Assembly: GCA_002914805.1 (NCBI GenBank)
Contig: JXTB01000117.1
Location: 207,046-271,045 of the forward strand
DNA: 64,000 nt
Source: Parasponia andersonii
Lineage: Eukaryota > Streptophyta > Magnoliopsida > Rosales > Cannabaceae
Direction: 5' to 3'
The first letter of the stretch is position 1. Every line of letters starts with the position of its first letter. The notes beneath the pieces were generated by a model, which did not search any database, was not told the DNA's origin, and saw nothing but the letters and a program-made list of their open reading frames with translations. Shown here piece after piece: positions 34,721-47,335 of the stretch. Position numbers and translations under genes: made by a program.

Positions 34721-35899
34721 CAGACAAGTAGTATGTTGTTTCCCTTCAACGTAACTTTTTCATATTTAATTCCAAAATCTCGAAGCACCTTCCTAGGTGA
34801 CATATTTCCTACTATTTTACGAACCTTCAAAAGCAATTCTCTCTTTTTTTTTCTCAAATTCTCTACTATTTTACTTTTATTTTTGAGTTGTAGTACTTAG
34901 TTGAATTCTAGTTATTGGTTAGGTGATTTCTAGTTCTAGTTCTTTGAGTGTCTAGATGGAGTTCGAACAAAAGTTTAGTTTGCTGAAATAAATTCGTGGT
35001 GTGACGATCACTATAATTGTATTTTGGGAGATAGACCTCATGCATCCTCGAAATCTATGTTAAAGTAATTGTGTGATATACAAAGCTGGACTCAATTCCT
35101 CAACTCTTTTAATTTGTATCCATATTGTCCATATTTAATTTTTTATATGTTATATATAATCGATAATATAACGTTGATCATATTGTTGTTATACTATTTA
35201 TGACCATATATTTGTTATAACTTCAATTTGTTCTTATACACGTTTAATTATATTACTCATTTTTTCTAACAAGATATACACATGTTCTGATGAAATATTG
35301 GAAATACGCCAAAATTAATATCGAAGACAAGGAAAAAGAAAAAGTTATGCTAGTCTTTGCTATTTGGTTTCCTCTAATTCATTTTCCATGGAGAGGACTA
35401 AATAACAAACGTAAGGGGATATTATGTTTTTGTTGTACGTTTCGTTTCTTTGTATGTAAATATTAAAAATTAGGTTGTTCAAAAAAATCGACACACACTG
35501 GAAATTTGTCACACTGCACCAACCATCAATCTGTGCAGTTTTTGAGGTTCATAAAATCTTTAAACCGCACATGCGATATTTGGCGCGCTGCTTGAAGAAA
35601 AATTATGCGGTACTTTATATGCACGATATCTTTAAGGAATATTTTATTACTGTTTCAACTTTAGATTGAGAACTTTTAATTTCATAGATTATATTTTTAT
35701 AATAGTATGTAATTTGTTTTTTTAATAAAATAATTAATTTAGAAGTAATGGAATTCTAAAATGAACCTTACTGTATTGCTAATATAGATTTGGTATGGTT
35801 TCTGTCACTAGTTCAAATCACATGGTTTTGAGATAGGCTTAAACCATCATTTTGATGCAGAAGGATAAAATCGAGCAAACCACACCTTGGACACCTTTA

Positions 35900-36025
35900 A
35901 TAAAAACGACATACCTTTTACTTCTTCAAAGGTAAACGACAAGTATGTAGAAGTTCATTAATGGACGACAAAAAACAACACGTAGTTTATCTTGATGTCG
36001 TTTTCCAGAGAAAGAAGACATGTTT
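35900..36025 (+). repeat. CGACA-rich element, copy 2 (after gene E)
   Basis: Bounded by a perfect 10-bp inverted pair AAAACGACAT (35903-35912) and ATGTCGTTTT (35995-36004), with AACGACAAGTATGTAGAAG and GGACGACAAAAAAC between. AAAGAAGACATGTT follows, as in copy 1. Confidence 0.7.
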
Positions 36026-36493
36026 TCTGCCAGCCATTTCTCCTAAATTTGTTTTCTCTTGACTAAATCTCGTTTTTCCCAATCAAATGAAAGAGCAAGT
36101 CCCATTTTGTTTTAATGTTTGTTATTGTTATAAACTAACGACCTCATTTTTCCTTCACGACATTTGCTCTATCGGATGCGTTTGTACGTAGAATTAGAAA
36201 TCTCTTTTGTTTGCTTTTCTCCAAATATATGAATCAAATTGTTTATTTTTTTTCGTTCAGAAATGAAAATAATGACATATTGTTGATTATGTGTTTAGAT
36301 GTATGTACTACAACTGAAGAGGATGTGCCTGTAATTAGCATCGTCCATTCAACTTATGTGAAGATAGTACTAATATGTAATGGCCTTCGTGGCTTTGTAA
36401 AACTCTAGTATGCAATTTTTTTTTTCCAACTAATTGCAGTAATAAAACTAGCTATATAGATATATGTGCTGTATGTTTGACTAGTAGCTACAC

Positions 36494-38703
36494 TATCCTG
36501 ACTAGAAATCTGATGCCGTGATTTTTAGTAATTTTAAATCTAAATAAAGATAAATAAAGGATTTACAAAATTCTAAAAAAATTAAATACTTAGATTTTTC
36601 ATTTTAATCTTCAAATTATTAGAAATTCTATATAAAAAGGGGTCTATCTTTAGTTTAATTTATTAAGCAAGATACGCTAATTAAAATTCAAGAAAACGTA
36701 ATTAAGTTGTACAAGAACTCAGTCTAATAAAATTGTAGTATTGATTAAATAGATTTTTCAAATTTTAAATCCGAATGTCTAAAATTTAACTTATAAGGTT
36801 TGTCATAATTCTAAGTACTTAAAATTTTGAAAATAGGCTCCTTAGGAACTATTGTGTCCAATTCATATACTAAATCCTCAAATAATAGTAAATACATCCT
36901 TATACATTCACTTAATAGAATCAATAAATTTGGCTAAATAGTTAGACATAGGGAAACAATGAGACAAAAAAAAAAAGATACTGACCAAAGAGGAATAGGA
37001 CCACGAGTGTAAGCCAAGTGATTTGTTTAGCCAATGAGACAACTAACTCGAATAAACATCCACCTGAAAGGGAGGAAAAATATAAGGGATGAGCTCAAAA
37101 GCACAGTAGAGGAACTAATTATCTCATTTAAAAACTTTTTTAGAGATAAAAAGTCCCTGCATAGTTAGTTTAATCTAAAACACCTTTGCAAAATCATATA
37201 TGCATATATACATAAAAATCTCCAAAACCGATAGTCCTTATGCATATACATATATATAGATATACAAAAAGTATGATATCCGAAAATCAATCAGTCTACC
37301 AGCACATGACACAAATTCACATATATCCATGAGTTCACCACTTTTCATCAATAGAAACCAAAGTGTCGGTATTATGTATGTCGTATATCCTACTTGGCAC
37401 CTAGTCCATACCTGAAGGGAATACCCATGTGTCGCCTACAAAACTTGCAAGGGCAACCATACTGCATATGCCTACTAAATGGAGAGGTAATCAACATTAA
37501 AACCTCGCATGGGGTCACAGACTCTGCATCATCGGTGGGATGCACTGCTATACTTTAAAAATCTCATGATGCTAATTTGATGCTCATATGTGACCCTATG
37601 ACATGTGCACTTTGAACTGATGTGTAAAAATAGTCATATAGTAATTTAAGTTCAAATGATACTATAGTTTTTAATAAAATGGTTAATTGAATTTTATAGA
37701 AAAATAGGCAGCATAACGGCCCTATTTTAACATATCCAAAAATAACTTACACTTAGAAAAGTCTCTGAGCAATCGAATATATGTAATATAATTCAATTCC
37801 ATTACATATATCCAAAATAGTTCTAAAATCACATTTATCATTATGTGTTGTAGAAAGTAAATTTTAGTCAAAAACATTTCAAGATAGAGGTAACCGAATT
37901 CCTATATCACTATAATAGCAATACAATACTATTGGATCCTCAAAGTACCGTTAAACGATCACTTTGAGGGTCTGGAATCAATTCCAAGCCTTCAATCGCT
38001 CACTTGTCAAAAACCAACTACTCAACAAAGTTTCGAATTAATAAACAGACATCTTCACTGAATTTCTAGTCCTCGAAATAATTAGGTTTGATATATAACT
38101 CATACAATTCAAGTTCGGACTGAAACTAGACAAGTAGCACATAAAACGAGATAAAATCTAAACCATTAGATATCATTTTTCATGTCAGATATCAAACATA
38201 GTCGATATATATCAAACTTTATCATATTCTGAGTATATTCCTAAAATGACATCAAAAATTAAATCCAACGGGCAGATCAAAAGTTAAACTTGAGGCTCAA
38301 AAAGCATAATAAATAGGCCAAATAGGGTCACGAGATATATACCTTAAGGTTCCTCCCGACAATATAAACCTAATGATCCTAAGAATACGCATTGAAATGG
38401 TACCGAAAAATCAAAACTTTTCATGGTCAAAAACGATGTTTTCAAGTGACGTGCTACTTGGCAGCAACTAGGAACAAGCAGTGCGGGCAGTAAGCAACAT
38501 GAGGGAGCTTCGCTGGCAGTTAGGCTAGCTAGATGGTGATTATGGAGACCCCAACGTTACTTCTTCCCCTTTCAGCCCAAAACGAGCGAGAGAGAGTAGA
38601 AAGGGAGAGAGAAGACAGAGAAAGAGAGAGAAAAATGTATATATATATATATATTTTTATCGTTAAATGACCAATTTACCCTAAAAAAATTTGGGATTTT
38701 GCA
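36494..38703 (-). repeat. 3' LTR of the 36.5-45.4 kb element
   Basis: In plus-strand reading it starts TATCCTGAC (decayed TGTCATGAC) and ends GGGATTTTGCA. It aligns along its length with 43205-45418. It contains a GA-rich tract (38590-38635) and a (TA)n run. Confidence 0.85.
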
Positions 38704-38716
38704 CTCTCCTCTTTTT
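38704..38716 (-). other. Polypurine tract
   Basis: AAAAAGAGGAGAG on the minus strand, immediately before the 3' LTR, in the position of the second-strand primer. Confidence 0.75.
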
Positions 38717-40572
38717 ATAAGAATTTCGTCCCAAAATTCAAGTACAAACCGAGAATGTGAGCAAGATTATAAGAAATAGTTACTAGAAGTATAGTAAACA
38801 TTTAACTATAGAAATTAAGAGTATTAAATTGAATGCTAGTTAATGAAAGCGGGTGAGATAGACAATCCTCACTTGGCATTAGAATCTTGCTATCATACTG
38901 ATCCACACAATAGTATAGGATAAGGATGTACCCGAAGAGATACAGAATCATAAGATAGCTCATCAATATATACAAGAATCTCAACACCTATGGTTGGAAA
39001 TGATAACCTCAAGTATGTAAGTGATCAAAAGATAATAATGATAATAATTATAGCTAGAAGCTGAGAATACCAAACTTTGAATACTAATGTAAGGCACTAG
39101 ACTAGAATAATAGACCAAATGTCAGATATAAGAATACCATCCGCCTGATTATACCAAATCAATAATCTTCTGGGATATTTTGATTTGTCTGCAACTAGTT
39201 CCTAGTCCTAGACAATCTCCAAGTCAATAACTCTAAAAGCAGTCACTTCCCAAGCATATAACATAATAGAATAGAGTTTAAGATGAAGAACAAGAACCCT
39301 TATATTACACCATACAAGATAAACAAATTTAGAGACTAAAGGTGACAAAGAGAGTTCAATGACTCACAACTATTATCTATTCTTTCATTAGGGTGAGAAA
39401 GAATACTAAACACAAAACTACTTCTAGTCAAATACAAGACTAGAACACCAAATCTAGAAATCACCAATGCAAAATATTAGTGTAAACTTCAATCTAAAAT
39501 GCAAACATCCAAACCATGAAAAATTTTAAAAGCATTTTATACTTTTTATACAATGTAAAACCTCATAAAAAAAAAATCAAAACAAGAGCAGACCCATAAG
39601 TCCTTGATATAAAGAAAAACTCTATGGACATAATCTTATATCTCAAAATTAAGCACATAACTGAAATCGATATTTAATGCTCCAGAAATAAGGTTCTAAT
39701 AGGATAAGCTATCTGGTGCCATCCTCTAGTGATGCCTGTCTCCTATGAAATCTCTCTTTAATTTTAATGAAAACAATTTTAAAAAATATTTTTGAAAACA
39801 TCAAATATAAAAACTACTGGGGCCTAAGAATACTACATAAGTTTATAATATAGTTTTTTTTTGGCCAAAAGTAAACTAAACCTGAACTACAAGCATCCTT
39901 TTACAATATAAAAGTAGAGTCCAATGATTCTTAAGGTAAGTTTTATGAGTAATCTCATTTTAATTATCATTAATTATGTAACAATAGCTATGTTACATAC
40001 AATTTAAACCAAATAAGGGATTTAGATTCAACTCAACATCAACATCCAATAAAAACTTCATTCCATGCATATATGATGAAAATCCCTAATAATCACAAGT
40101 ATCAACCTATAAAGTTGAGTTATACATGATGATCATTTATTAAAACCATCAGGGAATGCATGAAAAGACATTAGTTTGTTCCCTATAATCAACAAAATAG
40201 ATATTTATTTTGCAATCCACACTTGGTAAAATGATAAACGAGGCCATATTTAAATTACCATAGTCGATTTTTCTTTCAAAATTAGTAAAACATTTGGGCC
40301 TCAATGTAAATTATAACTAAACATAATGGGATTATTTTGTAGAATTCTAAAATATTTTCCAAAGAAATCAAATAAGTTTTCTCAAAAAGTTTAAAAGTTC
40401 ACACACCTTTTTTTTTTATTTTTAAGGGAAAATAAGGTAGCTTAGAAAATATTAGAGTATGAGACATTGCCAAATACCTTCTCAAAGTAGGTGAAACAAA
40501 TGTCAATCCTCACTTAACCCTTCAAAATAAAATTAAAAGTTCATAGAGATTCATACTAGGCATAACCAGCTA

Positions 40573-40578
<6 letters not shown>

Positions 40579-40602
<24 letters not shown>
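40579..40602. repeat. (TA)n microsatellite
   Basis: Short TA run in the internal region of the LTR element. Confidence 0.85.
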
Positions 40603-40603
<1 letters not shown>

Positions 40604-41442
40604 GGCTCCATGAATTAGAAAGTTACATCATATAATAATATGCACCACTCAAGACTTGTCAAATATAAAACCAATGCATATGACTCAATTCTCTTTATCG
40701 ATTTGAAAATTAAAATTTCATTCTCCTCCTTAGTTTTTCCAATACTAGGGAGATCAAGCAAAACTAATTACACAATACTCAAAATTTAATTAAAACAAGT
40801 TCTGCATAACTCTAATGTAGTTTTGTTCACACTGTGGGAAATCGAGCGAGCATGAATCATAATGACTCAACAATCCAACAACACCAAAAGACTATGCATT
40901 AACTAACAAGGTAAACCACATTAAAGTAAACTTAGAAGAAACACGCAATTTGGATTATCGAATGCACAAGGCACAAGTGACAAACTTCACAAAATTTAAA
41001 TTAAAATTTTCAACTCAAACGTTTTCACCTAACAAGGATTTTTTTAATGCAAGTTACCACATCAAGTTTCTATCCTCTAAGCAGTATATTCTAGAAAAAT
41101 CATAGGTATAAATCTTCACGTGATTACCATATCAAATTTCTATCCTCTAAGTAGTATATTCTAGAGAAATCATATGTACAAATCTTCAAACACACGCGTG
41201 AAGCTAAAGATTTTCTCCCAAAATTATTTTCAATTCACACTAAGTTCACCGAGTAGTCAAACTTATGAATATCTTTATTCAAAAATTTTAATAAATAACT
41301 TACATCTTTTTTTTTCTCAACTAAGCTTGTGAATCAATTTACAAAAGCATTCATTCGATCTTAAATCAAGTATTACGTAAGGATTGAAAAATGCTTAGTA
41401 ATCAACTAAGTTCAAAATTAGAAAAGGAACTTGAAAACCTTG

Positions 41443-41446
<4 letters not shown>

Positions 41447-41496
<50 letters not shown>
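41447..41496. repeat. (TA)n microsatellite
   Basis: About 25 TA units in the internal region, next to the hAT-like insertion. Confidence 0.9.
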
Positions 41497-41503
<7 letters not shown>

Positions 41504-41519
41504 TTCATAGAAACAAAGT

Positions 41520-42156
41520 ATCTTAATTAAAAGTGTCGAAATAGGCCAGGCCAAACAAGCTGGTCTATTGTCTAGCTTGGCCTGGCCCACATTATAACGG
41601 GCTTGGGCATGGTACGATCGGCTGGGCTATATGTCTAGGCCTGCTAGGCTAGGCCGAGCTAGCTCACCAATCTAGCCTGCATGGGTCGACAAGGCCCGAC
41701 TTATCAAATTTTTTTTTTATTTTTTTAAAAAACTTTTAAAATAAATTTAAATACAAAAAATTTTCCAACACTTATAAATATACATTCCTTTACTTTTTTT
41801 TTTACACTTTCAAATTTCAATCTAATTCTAAATAATTTTCCAATACTGGAACTTTTTTTATCAACTATTCTACTTATATATTTTTAGCTTATTTAATTAT
41901 TTTAAATTTTTTATCAATAGGAAAAAAAACATAACATATTATTTATTTTTTCATAAATTTTATTTTAAATTTATAATAGTTTTAACTAATTATACAATTA
42001 ATAATCTCATTTTTTTTAGAATTTTTTAAACTTTTTTGAAATTGGGCCAAGAATCGGCCAGTACAAGCTAGCCCATTTTGGCCCGTTCTGGGCCGGGTGA
42101 GGCTCTATTTTAAAGTTCTAGGCCAAGTTACCCATTTTGACACCTTTAATCTTGGT
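41520..42156. mobile_element. hAT-like non-autonomous element with 8-bp target duplication
   Basis: Element 41528-42148 (621 bp), nested in the LTR element. Left end TAAAAGTGTCGAAATAGGCC. The complement of the right end is TAAAGGTGTCAAAATGGG. The YARNG-type termini and GGCC-rich body match plant hAT MITEs. Flanking 8-mers ATCTTAAT (41520-41527) and ATCTTGGT (42149-42156) agree at 6 of 8 positions, the duplication length expected for hAT. No transposase. Confidence 0.7.
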
Positions 42157-43189
42157 CTAAAAGTCTTTCAAATCATACTTCTAAGCAGGAAATAAAATCT
42201 TACTAACATACAAATAGATTGGTTATTTTGCAAAGTTTAGTTTTAAAGTAGCATATTAACTTAAAAAGATATCTCTTTTTGAAAAAGTGTATTACTTTCA
42301 CCCAACCAATGCTCAAGTTTAAAATGTTCATGATCTCTTTGAAAACAAGTATATCACTTTGATCAAACACAAGGGTCTACACTATTCAAAATGTTTATTG
42401 TCAACTTGGCATTTCTAAAAGTTCCAAAAATCAAATAACTCAGTACTAAATCCAACTGAACTCTTAACCAAAGAATTACAATAACAAAACTTGATGTAAC
42501 TAGGGAAATGCAGTCACTATAATTAAATAATATCTTAAATTACCAAACTAATCTCTAAATCAATGAGCATGCTATATAAAAGTACTACTAATACAATCAC
42601 TCAAATGTATACGAGATATCTAATCACAAGAAAATAAAATCTTAATCCTATACATACCAATAGAGTCAAGTCACATCAGTTAAAATACAAATATTGAACC
42701 AGTGTATCATAAGCAAAATTCTCAAAAAAAAAAAAAATACAACTACAATCAAATACTATAAACAAAAATGGTAACATAACTTAAAGGACAACATAAGGAC
42801 AATCTATACAAAAGACAAGTCATAACAATCAAGATGCAAGATACCATAAGCTACCTTAGATTCTACGAGATTCATAAAGCTTACAATCTGAATGGACGGG
42901 AGAGCATAAGAATGAATGTCCATTTGAAGTAAGGGATTTCGTTAAGAGCGGAACTCAATAGTCTCATACGTATCCGACACTTCTGATACTAACATTCCTG
43001 GGAAATTACCACCCCAAGAATACAAGAATTTCACTTGGTAGAGATTTTATAGAGGACTTAGAATGAATAGGAGCAAGAGTAACTTACTCAGCCAGTTCCT
43101 AAGTGATATATGATGTATTTGTTATAACCATTTCTAAAACATTTTCAAACACTAAAATAAATACAAGCATAAGTCTAGATGGAACTGAA

Positions 43190-43200
43190 CTGTGATACCA
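43190..43200 (-). other. Primer binding site (initiator tRNA-Met)
   Basis: TGGTATCACAG on the minus strand, 4 nt beyond the 5' LTR end. It differs by one base from the canonical plant TGGTATCAGAG. Confidence 0.8.
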
Positions 43201-43204
43201 ATTT

Positions 43205-44890
43205 TGTCATGACTGGAAATCCAAGACCATGATTTTTAGTAATTTTAAATGTAAATGAAAGTAAATAAAGAATTTGCAAAATTTGGAAGAAACCAAGTAT
43301 TCTCAAATCATTAGAAATTCTATATAATAAAAGGGTCCATCTTTTGGTTTAATTTATTAAAAAAGATACGCTAATTAAAATTCAAAAAAATATAGTTGAG
43401 TTGTACAAAAACTCGGTTTAATAAAACTGTTGTGTCAATTAAATAGATTTTTCTAATCTTGAATTCGAATGTCTAAAATTTAACTTACAAGGTTCGTCAT
43501 AATTCTAAGTACTTAAAATTTTGAAAACAGGCTCCTTAGAAACTATTGTATCCAATTCATACACTAAATCCTCAAATAATAGTAAATGCATTCTTATACA
43601 TTCACTTAGTACAATCAATAAACTTGGCTAAACAGTTAGACATGGGGAATGAGTGAGACAAAGAAAAGGTACTAACTAAAAAGGAATAGGACTGCGAGCG
43701 TAAGCTAAGTGACTTCCCTAGCCAATGAGACAACTAACTCGAATGAACAACCACCTGAAAGGGGGGTAAAATAGGAGGGGTGAGCTCGAAAGCTCAGTAG
43801 ATAAACTTTTATCTCGTTTAAAAACTTTTTAGAGATGGAAAGTCCATGTATAGTTAGTTTAATCCAAAATACCTTTGCAAAACCATATATACATAAAAAT
43901 CTCCAAAATTAATAATCTGTATACATATAGATATATACACACAAAAAGCATGATATCTAAAAATCAATCAGTCCACTGATACATGACATAAATTCACCTA
44001 TACCCATGAGTTTACTAGCACTTATCAATAGAAACCAGGGTATTGATATTATGTGTGTTGTACAGCCTACTAGATACCTAACCCATAATCAGAAAGGACA
44101 TTCGTTTGTTGCCTACCAAGCCTGAATGGGCAACTATATTTCCTATGCCTGCCAAATAGAGAGGTAATCAGAAGAAAAATCTTGTGCAAGTTCATAGACT
44201 CTACACCATCGGTAGGGCTATAATGCCACATTGTAAAAACCTAATGATGCTAATTGTGTATTCACATGTGATCCTATGACATGTGTATTTTAAACTGATG
44301 TATAAACATAGTCATGCAGTAATTTATATTCAAATGATACTCTAGTTTATAATAAAATAGTTGATTAAATTTCATAAAAAAATGGGCAGCATAACAACTT
44401 TATTTAATATATCTAAAAATAAGCTACACTTAAAAAAGTCCCGGAGCAATTCAATATATATCATATAATTCAATTCCATCATATATATAAAAAAAAACAG
44501 TTCTAAAATCACATTTGTCATCATGTGTTGCAGAAAGTAAGTTTTATTAAAAAAATATGTTACAAGATAAAGGTAACCGAATTCCTACCTCACTAGAATA
44601 GCAATATTATGCTATTGGATCCTTATGGTGTCATTGAATGATCGCTCAGAGAGTCGAGAACTAATTCCAAGCTCTCAATCGCTCACTTGTGAAAAACTAA
44701 CTCATCAACGGAGCTTCGAATTAACAAACATACTTCTTCATTGAATTCCAAACACTTAAAATAGCTAAGTTAGACATAGAACTCGTCCAATTCAGGTCCA
44801 AGCTAGAACCAGACTGGTGGCACACAAAACGAGACAAAATCTAAGCCGTTAAATATTATTTTTCATGTCAGTCATCAAACATAGTAAATG

Positions 44891-44923
<33 letters not shown>

Positions 44924-45418
44924 CAAATTTAACCATTTTCCAAGTATATTGTTAATATGATATCAAAAGCAAAATCTAACGGTCGAATCAAAACTCAAAT
45001 CCGAGCTCAAAATATACAAAATAGCAACTTTTAACCAGGTAAAATGGACTCGCGAGATATATTCTTTGAGATTTCTTTCGACAATACGAACCCAACAAGC
45101 TTAAAAACACGCATTGAATCGGACCAAAATGGCACTGGAAAATCAAAATTTCCTGTAGCCAAAAATGACATTTTCTGGTAACGTGTTGCTCGACAGCAGT
45201 TGGGGATAGGCGGTGCAAGCAGTAGGTGGCATAAGGGAGTTTCACCGGCATCTGGGCTAGCTGAACAGTGGCTATGACAGCCCCAGCATTTCTTCGTCTC
45301 GTTTCGGTCGAGAACTAGCGAAAGCGAGAGAGAGAGAGAGAGAGAGAGAAATATGTATATATGTAATTTTTTTATGGTCCAATAACCAATTTACCCTTGA
45401 GAAATTTGGAATTTTACA
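43205..45418 (-). repeat. 5' LTR of the 36.5-45.4 kb element
   Basis: In plus-strand reading it begins TGTCATGACTGG and ends GGAATTTTACA. It holds a (TA)n tract (about 44896-44922) and a GA-rich tract (45325-45350) near its start in element orientation, possibly part of the promoter region. Confidence 0.85.
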
Positions 45419-45744
45419 CATACTCATCGCAAATATTAAATACACCTTAAGGATTAGGATTCCAAACTGCACCTAAAAAAATGAAAATAAAAATAGCTAT
45501 ATAGGTATTTCTCTCCGTAATTTCAGTCATTATCCTTTCATAAATAAGATAGGATAAATAGATTCAAGATTTGAATGAATCCAAAAACATGTTAAGTAGT
45601 CAATTACTAATTTTTAAAGTACATGAATTGAAGTTACTAACATATCTTCATGCTCTTTTAATTAGTACTTTCTCAACTAAATTTCTCTTTTGAAATTTAT
45701 TAAGTGAAGATGCCTAAAATATAAAACATAAAAACGAAATGTGA

Positions 45745-46612
45745 AAATAGGCCATAGACGGTGTTTTTAGAAAAGAATTAGAAAAATACGGCGAGCTTAG
45801 TTTTTTCTACTTCTGACACTATAATTTTTACAAAAATATTACATTTTAATAAGCTTTTAGAAAAATACCACTTTATAACGTTTTTAGAAAAATACCAATT
45901 TCTAAAATATAACTTTTGAATCGGTAACCAAATTTAGAGCATCGGTAAATAGTGACCAAAGGAATTTATGATTAGTGTATAAGTGATAACTAGTAATTGG
46001 TAACTAATTTTCAAACACCGGTAACTTTTAACTATTTTAAAATTAGTATTTTCCTTAAAACATTTTTGAAATTGACATTTTTCTAAAAAAAAGGTACGAA
46101 AATTAGAAAAAGAAATTGACGCACCATATTATTGTAATTTTTTTATAGGTAGAAGTTTTAGAAATGCAAGAGAAAAGGACTCCTAAAAATAATTAATTGG
46201 GTCTGATAAGTGGCACTCGTATAATTAGTTCATAAGAAAGACTAGTAGTCCATAGAACCCTTTCTAATTAAGGAAAAGAAAATTAGGCCCTCTATGGCCT
46301 TTTTAAAAAACAATGAGAAAAACATAGTGGGTTCAATTTTTTTCTAGTTCCAGCATCATTTTTTAAAGAAAAATATCAATTTTTGAAAAAAATTATCTTT
46401 TAAATTAGTAACTGGTAATGAGTAATTAGTTTTCGAGCATTGGAAGTTAGTAACTAAAGTTATTTATAACTGGTAACTGACAACCGGTAACTACTTTTCA
46501 GAAATTGGTAACTAGTAATCATTTTAAAAATGATACTTTTCTAAAAAAAATTTTAAAAATGATATTTTTCTGAAAACAAATAGTACGAGAATTGGGAAAA
46601 AAATTAACCCTT
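45745..46612. repeat. Direct duplication of an AT-rich segment with GGTAAC words
   Basis: Copy 1 (about 45745-46125) and copy 2 (about 46285-46612) share, in order: a GCCATAGA/CTATGGCC region, TTAGTTTTTTCTA/TCAATTTTTTTCTAG, a cluster of GGTAACT and TAGTAA words, TTTTTGAAATTGACATTTTT/TTTTAAAAATGATATTTTT, and GGTACGAAAATTAG/AGTACGAGAATTGGG. Each copy has five or more GGTAAC-like words. No coding frame. Confidence 0.6.
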
Positions 46613-47335
46613 CTGTATATATTTTCTTGTTGTTTAGGAAAATGACAGCAGGTATGATCTTTCAGAAAAATATTCTGCAAATATGATATGGTTTAGCTAA
46701 CTTATTTTTATACAGTGTTCACCTAATTTCTCTTATATCACTATAAACTCATTCTTTCTCACACTTAATCCTTCTACTTATTATTTGTTCTCTTTCAATT
46801 ATTTCTTCTCTCTTAACCCATTCCTGAACTGATCTTAACTCATCTCTTAACCAACTTGCACCAATGAGCTAACCACCGCTAATGGAGAGCCAAACTAAAG
46901 GCTTGTGAAAGTGGGCTTGCTCTTCTTTTCTTTCTTCTTCAATATTATTCTTTTTACATCTGATTATATTTTTTTTAAGAAAAAATTGTAATTGATGGGT
47001 TTTCTATTTTCTATGTCTTTCAATATTTAGGATTTTTATTAATTTAGGACTTCATTCTATAAATATGGGAAATTGGTAGGCAAATATCTAAGTTATGTTA
47101 GTTTTGATTTTTGTTTTATTAATACTCAAGATTTTTGAGTTTATGTTTACGTGGTTTCCTATAATTCTTTTTAGTATATAAGAATCGTGTTTGATAACTT
47201 ATGTTTATTGTACTGGATCTTCTATTATAGAACTAGATTAAAGATACACACATTAAAGGTGAATAGTAATGATATTCATGTGATTAAAATTAGTTATTAC
47301 TATTTTTGAAACTAAAAGCTAAATTCGTATTTTTC
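46613..47335. other. Intergenic sequence
   Basis: No gene or repeat ends. Partly C/T-rich (46735-46860). Confidence 0.4.

Larger units (their letters stand above)
34162..36493 (+). repeat. Downstream flank of gene E, duplicated after F and G
   Basis: No gene. The 3' region just after the stop (TAGTATTTTGATACTAATTT, 34169) is nearly identical after F (55521). GAAAACCATTTCTTG (34559) recurs after F (56629). TTTGCTATTTGGTTTCCTC (35356-35374) recurs after F (56765) and, in changed form, after G (62648). A segment around GGCTTTGTAA..., 36390, recurs at 57780 and 63375. Two copies of a CGACA-rich element lie here (separate entries). The region ends at the insertion of the large LTR element. Confidence 0.65.
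36494..45418 (-). mobile_element. Complete non-autonomous LTR retrotransposon (gypsy/Tekay-like), minus strand
   Basis: Two direct LTRs of about 2.21 kb (36494-38703 and 43205-45418) flank a 4.5-kb internal region. On the minus strand the 5' LTR begins TGTAAAATTCC and ends CATGACA. It is followed after AAAT by TGGTATCACAG (43200-43190), a near-perfect primer site for initiator tRNA-Met. A polypurine tract AAAAAGAGGAGAG (38716-38704) precedes the 3' LTR. The internal region has no coding frame and no gag or pol motif, so mobilisation must have relied on another element; structurally it is LARD-like. A hAT-like element is inserted inside it. Flanks TACAC and CATAC do not form a clear target duplication. 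The family assignment to Tekay/Del rests on LTR ends and primer site only. Confidence 0.85.

Noticed and set aside
36489..45423. TACAC as target duplication of the large LTR element
   Set aside because: A TACAC exists at 45415-45419 but would cut off the CA end seen in all sister LTRs; the correct right flank CATAC matches poorly.
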